DNA of 64,000 bases from Alicyclobacillus hesperidum (GTDB taxonomy: Bacteria; Bacillota; Bacilli; Alicyclobacillales; Alicyclobacillaceae): contig NZ_FNOJ01000007.1 of NCBI RefSeq assembly GCF_900107035.1, forward strand, positions 83,475-147,474. Reading direction: 5' to 3'. The notes beneath the pieces were generated by a model. That model made no database searches. It worked only from the letters and a program-made list of their open reading frames with translations, and was not told where the DNA came from. Every line of letters begins with the position of its first letter. Position 1 is the stretch's first letter. Position numbers and translations under genes: made by a program. Of the stretch, positions 56,901-64,000 are shown one piece after another.

Positions 56901-57995
56901 TCAGCGTAGTCTGGTCTGCCGCAATTTTTGTACGGTAAAGCAGGCTACTAACACGATGATTGCGATCACGCTGCCGAAGATCCAGTAGTAATGTGCCTGG
57001 TGAAAACGTTTCACAAGCGTGAGCATAGGAAGTACGAAATAGAGCGTAGAGGCAATGAGCAGTGTCCAGGGCTCGAGTATGCGGCGCACACGATACATCA
57101 CGACGGTGAAAAGCGCTGCCGAAAACGTTAAAACCGCCGTCAAGCGCGCTTCAGCCGTCAAATTCCATGGTGTCATCCAAATACCAAGCGCAGGAACGAG
57201 CGTACTTTGAAACACCATCGCGCCGGTGACGTTGCCTAAAGCCAAACTGTCCTTGCCCTGTCGAATCCAAACCACACTGTTTAACGTTTCTGGCAACTCT
57301 GTGGCAAGGGGAATAATCAAAGCTGACAACACAAACGTTGGCAAGCCAATTTGTAAGGCGATTTGTTCGACCCCGCCCGTCAAAATGTGTGCACCGCCGA
57401 CAATGAGTGCAAGTGACACAAGAAGTTGCAAACTGACGAGACCAAATGAAGGTTCGCCCACCCCTGGTTGCAAATACAGTGGTTTAAGATCTCCCGCGTC
57501 CGTGGTTTCTGCCTTATCGCGAAGCGTCCAAATGACAAATACGATGTACAAAAGAACAAGCGCAATGGGCACAAAGCGACGAACCTCAGTTAGGGGGAAC
57601 AGGGCCGGCAACATGGATAACACATAAGCCACTAAAAAACAGAGCATGTCACGCATGTATGCGCGCCGCTGAATGTGTAGTTGGTACAGCGAATGGCCGA
57701 AGCGAAACGCCAGCGTCGCACTCGCAATGACCAACCCGCCTAACGTCGCGAGCAAAAAGGGAGCGCCGAGGATCCCCCCGATCCCAACCTGTTCCGCTTC
57801 CTTGCTGCCACCCATCAGAATAGCGGTCACCGGTACCGCCGTTTCCGGCAGCGCGGTGCCTACCGCGGCCAAAATACTCCCTACAGCACCCTGCCCTAGC
57901 CCAAACTTGTTACCGACCCACTCGATGGCATTCGTAAAGAGTTCAGCGCCGAACAGAACCATGGCGAGCGAGAACAGAATTTGCACAATGAGCAT
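56901..57995 (-). CDS. sodium/calcium exchanger family protein (CaCA)
   Basis: A 364-residue membrane antiporter with two inverted alpha repeats, VGTALPETAVPV (about 45-56) and LATELPETLNSV (about 230), whose acidic residues bind the cation. About ten hydrophobic segments and a basic central loop. It probably exchanges calcium or another cation for sodium or protons. ATG 57995 follows GGGGGG. Confidence 0.9.
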   Translation of the reverse strand: MLIVQILFSLAMVLFGAELFTNAIEWVGNKFGLGQGAVGSILAAVGTALPETAVPVTAILMGGSKEAEQVGIGGILGAPFLLATLGGLVIASATLAFRFGHSLYQLHIQRRAYMRDMLCFLVAYVLSMLPALFPLTEVRRFVPIALVLLYIVFVIWTLRDKAETTDAGDLKPLYLQPGVGEPSFGLVSLQLLVSLALIVGGAHILTGGVEQIALQIGLPTFVLSALIIPLATELPETLNSVVWIRQGKDSLALGNVTGAMVFQSTLVPALGIWMTPWNLTAEARLTAVLTFSAALFTVVMYRVRRILEPWTLLIASTLYFVLPMLTLVKRFHQAHYYWIFGSVIAIIVLVACFTVQKLRQTRLR

Positions 57996-58061
57996 CAAGA
58001 TTCCCCCCGCGAAGCGGCACGTCCATAAAGGTCTACGCGCGCGGAGGAAACAATATGCGTA

Positions 58062-58907
58062 TTATTGGTATTGTTTTTCGGTGCTGCGCGACCAAAATGG
58101 AAGCCAGGAAAACCACTGCGGGCGCAGACGCCATAGGCTTGGCACGAGCAAAATCACAATGGCAACCGCATAAAACTCGACAAACGTCACCCAGATGGAT
58201 GGATCGGCTGACACGGCTCCTTCTAAGGCCGCTTCCACGTATAAAGGATTCAACGCGTAGAAAAAGTGCGACCACGAAAGGGTAAAAAGATCGATTGGAT
58301 TCTGCTCATACAGGCCTTTCAACCCATAACCTAAAGCGCCGAAAACAACCATCATCAGGCCCACGGTGCCGTAAGAAAACACCGTACTCCATGTCGAACG
58401 CAGCGCGATCGTCGAGAACAACACGCAAATCGTCGAGATGACGACGATGGTGAGCAACTGAAACGCCAATACGGACACAACTTCCTGCGGGACAGCCCCA
58501 CCAAACAAAAAGACGAGGCTATAAACAGGCAGGGTGACCACGACTAGAAGCACCAACAAGGCGCTGGACGACAATACTTTTCCTAATAAAATGCCAATTG
58601 GCGACACAGGCGTCGTCAAGAGCACGGCGAGCGTTTTGCGCTCGCGCTCACCACTGACGCTGCCAGCTGCAAAGGCAGGTGCTAGAAACGCGACGACCGT
58701 CATCTGCAAAAGGCTAAGCAGGACAAAAACCTGCTGGCTTTTGGTCGGCTGCACGAGGTACAGCTGCCCCTGCACATTCTCGTACAGCAAGAAAAAGGTT
58801 AGTATCGACATGCCGCACAGATACGATGTAATGACGATAGGTGCTCGCGCCGTGCGCATGCGTTGATGGAATTCCTTGGCGAGCAAAGGATTGATCCGCA
58901 ATCGCAT
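58062..58907 (-). CDS. ABC-2 type transporter permease
   Basis: A 281-residue membrane protein of the ABC-2 type with six hydrophobic segments. NPLLAKEFHQRMRTARAP at the N-terminus and SGERERKTLAVLLTTPVSPIG in the second region are typical of ABC-2 permeases. ATG 58907 overlaps the ATPase stop (TGATG) and is seven bases after GGAGG. Last gene of a three-gene unit. Confidence 0.9.
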   Translation of the reverse strand: MRLRINPLLAKEFHQRMRTARAPIVITSYLCGMSILTFFLLYENVQGQLYLVQPTKSQQVFVLLSLLQMTVVAFLAPAFAAGSVSGERERKTLAVLLTTPVSPIGILLGKVLSSSALLVLLVVVTLPVYSLVFLFGGAVPQEVVSVLAFQLLTIVVISTICVLFSTIALRSTWSTVFSYGTVGLMMVVFGALGYGLKGLYEQNPIDLFTLSWSHFFYALNPLYVEAALEGAVSADPSIWVTFVEFYAVAIVILLVPSLWRLRPQWFSWLPFWSRSTEKQYQ

Positions 58908-59842
58908 CACATCCCCTCCTGAATCGCAGACAACCGTAAAAACAACTGTTCGATATCCGTGGGCTGTTCACTAAATTGCGTGATCGCCATGCCGTGCTGG
59001 ACAAGCGTGGTCAACAGATCTGCCTGTTGGGCGAGCGTGCCTGCGTACAGGACATTCCAGCCAGCATCCGCGGCATGGACGTCGACGACGTGCCGATCCG
59101 CCGCCAAAACGCGCTCCAATTCGCCAGGTTCAAAACGGCCATCGATACGAATGGTGCGATATGCACTCGAATGCTGAACCATGACCTGCACCGCAGCTAC
59201 GGCAACCAGTTCACCGCGCCGCAGGATACCAACTTCGTCGGCCACTTCCGCAAGTTCGTTCAGGATGTGCGTACTGATAAGCACCGTCTTCCCCATGTCG
59301 CGCAGTCCGTGCAACACGGTTCGCATCTCGAGGCGAGACTTCGGATCCAGGCCAGACGATGGTTCGTCCAAAATGAGAACAGCGGGATCGTGCATCAGGC
59401 AGCGGGCGATCTCCAAACGCTGCTGCATACCCCGTGACAGCGCATTGACGTATGTGTCACGTTTGTCCGTCAACCGCACGCGCTCCAACAAATCATCCGC
59501 ACGGGCTTTTACCAGGCGTCGATCCACCCGGTAGCAATCCGCAAAAAAGCGCAGATACTCCATGACAGTCAGATCGTCATACACCCCGAAGGCATCAGGC
59601 ATATACCCGATACAGCGCCGAACTGCCCGCGGCTCACGTGTAACCTCAAAGCCCTGAATGTACGCGCGCCCGGATGTCGGTGTCGAGAGCGTGGCCAGCA
59701 TCGACAGGGCGGTCGTTTTGCCTGCGCCATTCTCTCCTACCAACCCAAACACGGTTCCCGGAGCGATCGACAGGTTCATATCTTGAACCGCCGCCATTCG
59801 GCCATAGCGCTTGCACAAATTTTGCGTCAAGATCACGGTCAA
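58907..59842 (-). CDS. ABC transporter ATP-binding protein
   Basis: A 311-residue ATPase. Walker A GENGAGKT (36-43), signature LSRGMQQR (about 136), Walker B LILDEPSSGLDP (about 155) and the switch His in STHILNEL. A C-terminal domain of about 90 residues follows the ATPase core. The start is TTG 59842, or GTG two codons later. It overlaps both neighbours. Confidence 0.95.
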   Translation of the reverse strand: MTVILTQNLCKRYGRMAAVQDMNLSIAPGTVFGLVGENGAGKTTALSMLATLSTPTSGRAYIQGFEVTREPRAVRRCIGYMPDAFGVYDDLTVMEYLRFFADCYRVDRRLVKARADDLLERVRLTDKRDTYVNALSRGMQQRLEIARCLMHDPAVLILDEPSSGLDPKSRLEMRTVLHGLRDMGKTVLISTHILNELAEVADEVGILRRGELVAVAAVQVMVQHSSAYRTIRIDGRFEPGELERVLAADRHVVDVHAADAGWNVLYAGTLAQQADLLTTLVQHGMAITQFSEQPTDIEQLFLRLSAIQEGM

Positions 59843-61824
59843 TCTGCCTCCAGACTGCGGCTAACGGGAGCATATTCGCGAATCAAAGTAAGCGTCTTGG
59901 CGCTGGTCACGCGGCGCTCACCCACTGGCGTTGGCAATTGCGGCGTACGGTTTGCTGTGGTAGCGATCAGCATCGCCTGCGTCTCGCTCGCCGACGCGCT
60001 TGGCGTCCAGGAGGACAAGTAAGCGCCGAGCGAACGGCCAATCCCGTGCGTCAAGGCCCGGTTGTAGGCGCCATAATCAGAAATCCAAGAGACCGTCGCC
60101 GCTCCACCACCGACAGGAATCGTTTTCGTCTGCCCGGGGGTCAACGTTCCCAAGCGAATCATGGTCCCCTTCCAGACAACAGCGACATCCTCCAGTGTAT
60201 AGGGCGTGTCGTTTTCTACCGTGCCAAACAGCAAACCGTATGCGTCGGTGAACTGTGTCGCAATTTCTCCACACTCGCGATCAATACCTGATGTGTACAA
60301 ATACCGAACGTGCCAGCGCGGAACACTGTAGAACGAAACATCGGTCGCACTCGCACGACTTGTTACGATCGACTTGGTCAGCGGCTGATTGTCACTTGTA
60401 AGTGGCAATACATCGCTACCACCTGGCAGTTGCAGACGAAAGTCACCAGAGTCAGGCGACATGAAGGCCTCGGCCGCATAAGCAAACCCACTGCCGTCAC
60501 CACTTAAATCGATCACGCCTACGCCATCCAACAATAACCCCTTCGGTCGCTCAGATCCGCCAAATGCGTAGATACCGACCGTCGTCATAGCGCTCAACAC
60601 GGGTAATACCACCCATGCCCAAGTCGCCTTGCGGCGTCGATGGAGCCAAAAAAACGCGAGCGGACCTGCGACGACTATATAGATGAAAAACACTACGCCA
60701 AAGGTCGAAAGTGATGGCATGCGCAATGGCGCCAACGCGTCGCCCACAGAAGTTAAAGACAGCGCACCGCTTTCGCTGAACAAGGCGGGTACTGCCGATA
60801 CCGCCCCCCTTGCCAGGACGGCGGATCGAAAAATCGCCGTCCACATTTGGGCATCTCCCGTCCACGCCAACAAATGCGGATCCATCGGCGAGAACGCCGT
60901 TTGCCAAATTTGCCCCCTGCCGACCTGTTCACTCGCAAGAAGCGGCATTTGGTTCGATCCCGCCCAAATGCGGGCATTCCCACGCACGGCTGCGGCATCG
61001 ATCGCAAGCGCACCGGCCGAAGGTTGCACGCCGGCAAAATCGGCAAGCGGCTGCGCGCTTACTTGCGACGGAACTCCGGCAATGAGAGGCAAGTTGGGCC
61101 ACCCAGGAAGCGGACTTCCGGCTCCAGTCACAATCAAAAGACCGCCTTCCTTGACCCACTCGCGCAACGCGCTTTGTTGAATGGTCGATAACGACGAAAG
61201 TTCAGGAATTGAGGCAACCACCGCGGATAAGCCAGCTAATAGATCGACAGCCACAGGAACCTGTGATGCATCAAGGGCCACCGGCAGCACTGGCGTCGAA
61301 TCGCTGCTCGCACCCGCCAAAAACTGTGTTTCCTGTGGATCATCAGAAATCACGCCAACGAGTGCGACATGTGATACCGCGTTGCCCGTTAGAGGCGCAG
61401 TCGATAGCGTCGCATCTCCTGCGATCAGGGAAACCGTTATCCCTTTCGTCAATATGTTGCCTGGTAACGCAATCTCCTTGCTTGTCCAGCCATCCCGCGG
61501 CAGAGCAATCGGCCACTTGAGCACACCGGCACCACGACGCCCGTTGTTCAAGGATTCGTTCACCGCAACAACGAGATCGCCAGTGGTCGCTGCACCGTTA
61601 TGGTGGAGAGAAATATGCACTGGAACCCAATCATCCGTGCTGTAGTAGCCGCTATACCCCACTTCCACAGACATAGTGACCGCCTGCTTGCCCACCTGGG
61701 CGCTTGCGGCGAACGGCCAAGCCCCCACCACAGTCACAGCGATGAAGGCACCAAGCCACTTGCCATAAGCGCGCCATCGGAAGTTCCGCCGCGCTCGAGT
61801 GCCGTTATGCTGCTTGCATACCAT
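59839..61824 (-). CDS. secreted, membrane-anchored protein of an ABC module
   Basis: A 661-residue protein with a signal peptide (about 22-43, ending AASAQ), a large extracellular region and two transmembrane helices near residues 375-425, with HRRRK between them. It contains ASIPELSSLSTIQQSALREWVKEGG and LLIVTGAG, resembling a class of glutamine-amidotransferase-like folds found in proteins beside GldA-type ABC systems. I know no specific function. AAAGGA precedes the ATG. It is followed by the ATPase and permease genes with four-base overlaps. Confidence 0.85.
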   Translation of the reverse strand: MVCKQHNGTRARRNFRWRAYGKWLGAFIAVTVVGAWPFAASAQVGKQAVTMSVEVGYSGYYSTDDWVPVHISLHHNGAATTGDLVVAVNESLNNGRRGAGVLKWPIALPRDGWTSKEIALPGNILTKGITVSLIAGDATLSTAPLTGNAVSHVALVGVISDDPQETQFLAGASSDSTPVLPVALDASQVPVAVDLLAGLSAVVASIPELSSLSTIQQSALREWVKEGGLLIVTGAGSPLPGWPNLPLIAGVPSQVSAQPLADFAGVQPSAGALAIDAAAVRGNARIWAGSNQMPLLASEQVGRGQIWQTAFSPMDPHLLAWTGDAQMWTAIFRSAVLARGAVSAVPALFSESGALSLTSVGDALAPLRMPSLSTFGVVFFIYIVVAGPLAFFWLHRRRKATWAWVVLPVLSAMTTVGIYAFGGSERPKGLLLDGVGVIDLSGDGSGFAYAAEAFMSPDSGDFRLQLPGGSDVLPLTSDNQPLTKSIVTSRASATDVSFYSVPRWHVRYLYTSGIDRECGEIATQFTDAYGLLFGTVENDTPYTLEDVAVVWKGTMIRLGTLTPGQTKTIPVGGGAATVSWISDYGAYNRALTHGIGRSLGAYLSSWTPSASASETQAMLIATTANRTPQLPTPVGERRVTSAKTLTLIREYAPVSRSLEAD

Positions 61825-61902
61825 CTCATCGTTCCTTTCGACGCCATGAACAGGCGCCTATTCCAACCGCACAAACGTGCAAGGTAAGTCCCATGTGTCG
61901 AA

Positions 61903-61925
61903 TTGACACCATTGTACACCGTCAA
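61903..61925. promoter_or_regulatory. inverted repeat between divergent genes
   Basis: TTGAC and GTCAA separated by 13 bases lie between the 661-residue protein gene and the MFS gene. It could be an operator; no regulator gene is adjacent. Confidence 0.3.
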
Positions 61926-62052
61926 CAAAGAGGACCGCTAATCCGAGCGGCTGAACGGCTACTTGCAAAGCAAATCTTTGTGCGCAATTGGAATCGACTT
62001 GGAAAGAAGCGTATTGTAAGAGAGTACATAGCGTGGAAAGAGGTCCTTGAAA

Positions 62053-63291
62053 GTGAACGACGGCACTCCGACACAGACGGCTGCTGAAACCTACCTCGAA
62101 CGAGGTACAACCATCTATCGCCGGGTCAGCCTTGCATTCTTGGCAGCCGGGATCGTCACGTTTGCAAATCTGTACTGCGTACAACCACTATTCCCTATTT
62201 TCTCTGCTCGCTTTCAGTTGACGCCAGCCATCTCCAGTCTTTCTCTATCTGTGACAACTTTCATCCTTTCCGTGTCCCTACCCATGGCCGCCTGGATATC
62301 CGATATCTGGGGACGAAAGCCCGTCATGGTCACGTCATTAGTCACTTCCTCGGCGCTCGGAATCATTGCAGCTGTTTGCCCGTCATTCACTGCCCTATTG
62401 GTGGTACGCGCCCTGCAAGGACTTACGCTCGCGGGCCTACCTGCCGTAGCCATGGCCTATTTGAGCGAAGAAGTCGCCCCGCGTGGCCTGGGCTACGCCA
62501 TGGGGCTCTACATCAGCGGCAATTCTATCGGGGGACTACTCGGTCGTATCTGTATTAGTTTTTTGGCAGACCACTTCTCGTGGAGAATTGGAATTTTGGT
62601 GTTTGGCACCGTCAGCCTCTTCCTCAGTCTTTACTTTTGGCGAAGCTTGCCCAAGTCGCGACACTTCACCCCACAAACCACCAGCCCATCCTCGGCGCTC
62701 CAAGCATTTCGCGAAGCACTGCGCGATCGCGGCTTAATCTACCTTTACCTTATCGGAGCGTTGCTTATGGGCGGCTTTGTGTGTCTTTATAACTATATTG
62801 GCTTTCGATTGCTTGCGCCGCCGTATCGCCTGTCCCAGTCACTTGTCGGCATGCTGTTTATCGTCTATATTGCTGGCACCTTTAGTTCTTCTTGGATGGG
62901 GAGATTAGCGGATCGCATTGGACGCAAGCGCGTGCTTCTTGCCAACGTCCTTCTCATGGGTGGCGGGGCTGTGATTACACTCCTACCGCATCTCTTTTGG
63001 ATTGTCATAGGCATGACCGTCTTCACGTTCGGATTTTTCGGCGGCCACTCAACCGCAAGCAGTTGGGTTGGACGACGAGCGATTCATGCGCACGCACAAG
63101 CCTCGTCCCTGTACTTGCTGTTTTACTATGTGGGATCCAGTGTCGGAGGCTCACTAGGGGGATTCTTCTGGAGCTCAGGCGGATGGCCGGGCACAGTTGG
63201 GATGATCGTAATCGCTAATCTCTGCGCGGTCATACTCTCCATTGCGTTGACGAGAATTCCCCCCGTAGCCTATACCAGTAGGCAATCATAA
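62053..63291 (+). CDS. MFS transporter
   Basis: A 412-residue major facilitator with 12 predicted helices. The loop 2-3 motif DIWGRKPVM and its repeat ADRIGRKRVL are clear, and RALQGLTLAGLP in helix 4 is typical of drug-efflux and YnfM-like members. The substrate is unknown. GTG 62053 is eight bases after AGAGGT; TTG 62047 is a close alternative. Confidence 0.9.
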   Translation: MNDGTPTQTAAETYLERGTTIYRRVSLAFLAAGIVTFANLYCVQPLFPIFSARFQLTPAISSLSLSVTTFILSVSLPMAAWISDIWGRKPVMVTSLVTSSALGIIAAVCPSFTALLVVRALQGLTLAGLPAVAMAYLSEEVAPRGLGYAMGLYISGNSIGGLLGRICISFLADHFSWRIGILVFGTVSLFLSLYFWRSLPKSRHFTPQTTSPSSALQAFREALRDRGLIYLYLIGALLMGGFVCLYNYIGFRLLAPPYRLSQSLVGMLFIVYIAGTFSSSWMGRLADRIGRKRVLLANVLLMGGGAVITLLPHLFWIVIGMTVFTFGFFGGHSTASSWVGRRAIHAHAQASSLYLLFYYVGSSVGGSLGGFFWSSGGWPGTVGMIVIANLCAVILSIALTRIPPVAYTSRQS

Positions 63292-63292
63292 G

Positions 63293-63496
63293 TCAGGTAT
63301 GGGGCGATGCGAATGCGACGATGATGAAAATGAGGCTAAATAGGCACGCAGCCCCTCCGGTAACCCGTAAAAACATGAGATATCCATCAGACGGTTCGGC
63401 GTCCCTTAACTTCCACCCGATGTGCAGATACCAAGCCGCTCTCGGTGCAACAAGGTGAAATACGCCTACAATCAATAACACGAATACAAATAGCAG
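63293..63496 (-). CDS. small DUF6199-like membrane protein
   Basis: A membrane protein of about 67 residues with two helices and the central motif HIGWKLRDAEPSDGYL, as in DUF6199 proteins. GTG 63481 would give 62 residues but is 18 or more bases from the ribosome-binding site; CTG 63496 is six bases from GAGGAGGG (63510-63503) and completes the first helix. The function is unknown. It is convergent with the MFS gene. Confidence 0.65.
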   Translation of the reverse strand: MLFVFVLLIVGVFHLVAPRAAWYLHIGWKLRDAEPSDGYLMFLRVTGGAACLFSLIFIIVAFASPHT

Positions 63497-63510
63497 CGAA
63501 AGCCCTCCTC

Positions 63511-63821
63511 AAGCTTCTTGAGTATTTCAAATATAACCAAAATATTCATAGAAGTCCAGCGATATACCTATCGAACGGGCGCTCGTACCTTTCGCGTCGA
63601 CGTGTCAAGCCTCACGCTGGCCTCTCGATACACTCGGCTAGGATGAGCTTTCTGTTTTCGGGGATGTGGGCGGGGAATGGTGCATAATCGAGTAGACCAG
63701 CTATGTAATGTCAAGTCCTTTATCGAGTCTTAGAGCAATGAAGGGGATGAGTTTTAGGTTGCACGGAACCAAGCCTGTTTCAGGGAAACAGACGGTGATC
63801 CGAATATTCATTTGCACTTTT
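63511..63821. other. non-coding stretch beside the IS element
   Basis: About 310 bases with no recognisable gene. The 17-base hairpin CTGTTTC-AGG-GAAACAG is at 63775-63791, inside what may be the end of the IS110-type element. I could not fix the element boundary. Confidence 0.4.
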
Positions 63822-64000
63822 TCAAGCTATCGGTTCATACGGTTTGCGATCTCGCAATACCGCATGAATCACATACGTTAACTTGCGTGCAACGGCTCCA
63901 GTGGCGGCTAGGGGATGCTTTCCTTCCGCCCGCTTCTGTTCGTAAAAGGCTTTTAGAATTGGGTTGTGTGTTTTTGCGACGCTCGCAGCCAACCAGATTG
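63822..64000 (-). mobile_element. IS110 family transposase, C-terminal part (continues outside window)
   Basis: The minus strand from the window edge encodes about 59 residues ending with IA-stop: VAKTHNPILKAFYEQKRAEG, then KHPLAATGAVARKLTYVIHA. This is the C-terminal end of the Transposase_20 domain of IS110-family enzymes, which act as RNA-guided recombinases. The remainder and the left end lie beyond 64000. Confidence 0.88.

Noticed and set aside
1..64000. CRISPR arrays, tRNA or rRNA genes, prophage
   Set aside because: No regularly spaced repeats, no cloverleaf-like sequences and no phage structural genes were seen; the only mobile DNA is the IS110 end.

Overview
The window is about 64 kb of a moderately GC-rich chromosome from a spore-forming member of the Bacillales. 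The sporulation genes (pro-sigma-K, the spore protease Gpr, an alpha/beta-type SASP, YqfC/YqfD), the HrcA/CIRCE heat-shock operon, two T-box leaders and near-complete synteny with the Bacillus subtilis dnaG-yqe-comE-yrr-hisS segment all point there. Alicyclobacillaceae is my best guess; this is inference from gene content and base composition and was not tested by a search. Almost everything between 1 and 56,000 is core chromosome read on the minus strand.

Layout: (1) 1-9,078: dnaG (cut by the window edge), recO, a small unlisted yqzL, era, dgkA, ybeY, pgpH, phoH, yqfD, yqfC, an overlapping operon for DNA repair, ribosome/rRNA maturation, c-di-AMP turnover and sporulation. (2) 9,260-9,910: rpsU-yqeY with its own promoter and terminator, then a plus-strand Na/Pi transporter. 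(3) 10,967-20,316: heat-shock operon hrcA-grpE-dnaK-dnaJ-prmA-rsmE-mtaB, ending in an unusual Nudix-DeoC fusion gene; a sigma-A promoter and a perfect CIRCE operator precede hrcA. (4) 20,313-29,635: hemW, lepA, a CDF-like metal transporter, a small membrane protein where spoIIP would be expected, a lytic transglycosylase, gpr, rpsT, a SASP, holA and NDH-2. (5) 29,733-32,725: comEC (without its nuclease-like domain), comEA and mntR. (6) 32,739-37,715: yqeG-yqeH-aroE-nadD-yqeK-rsfS-yqeM, with many 4-nt overlaps. (7) 37,854-42,549: sigK, a histidine kinase translationally coupled to a class B-like PBP, and mltG. (8) 42,586-47,343: ruvX, ireB, alaS with a T-box leader, and an AI-2E family permease. 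(9) 47,510-54,824: two fluoride-channel genes, a zinc-ribbon protein, cysteine desulfurase, an Rrf2 regulator, rarA, aspS and hisS; the hisS-aspS pair has a T-box whose specifier appears to be an Asp codon. (10) 55,156-63,500: a small unknown gene, hemL, a cation exchanger, a three-gene ABC exporter-like module and an MFS transporter. (11) 63,822-64,000: the C-terminus of an IS110-type transposase, the only clear mobile DNA.

Functionally the window joins translation (four tRNA synthetase/tRNA-modification genes, four ribosome assembly GTPases or factors, two ribosomal proteins), protein folding, sporulation, competence and cell-wall synthesis. I found no CRISPR array, prophage, tRNA or rRNA gene. 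The most unusual items are the Nudix-DERA fusion, the PBP/histidine-kinase pair, the short ComEC, the secreted-protein/ABC module, the Asp-specifier T-box and two genes whose ribosome-binding sites point to CTG start codons.
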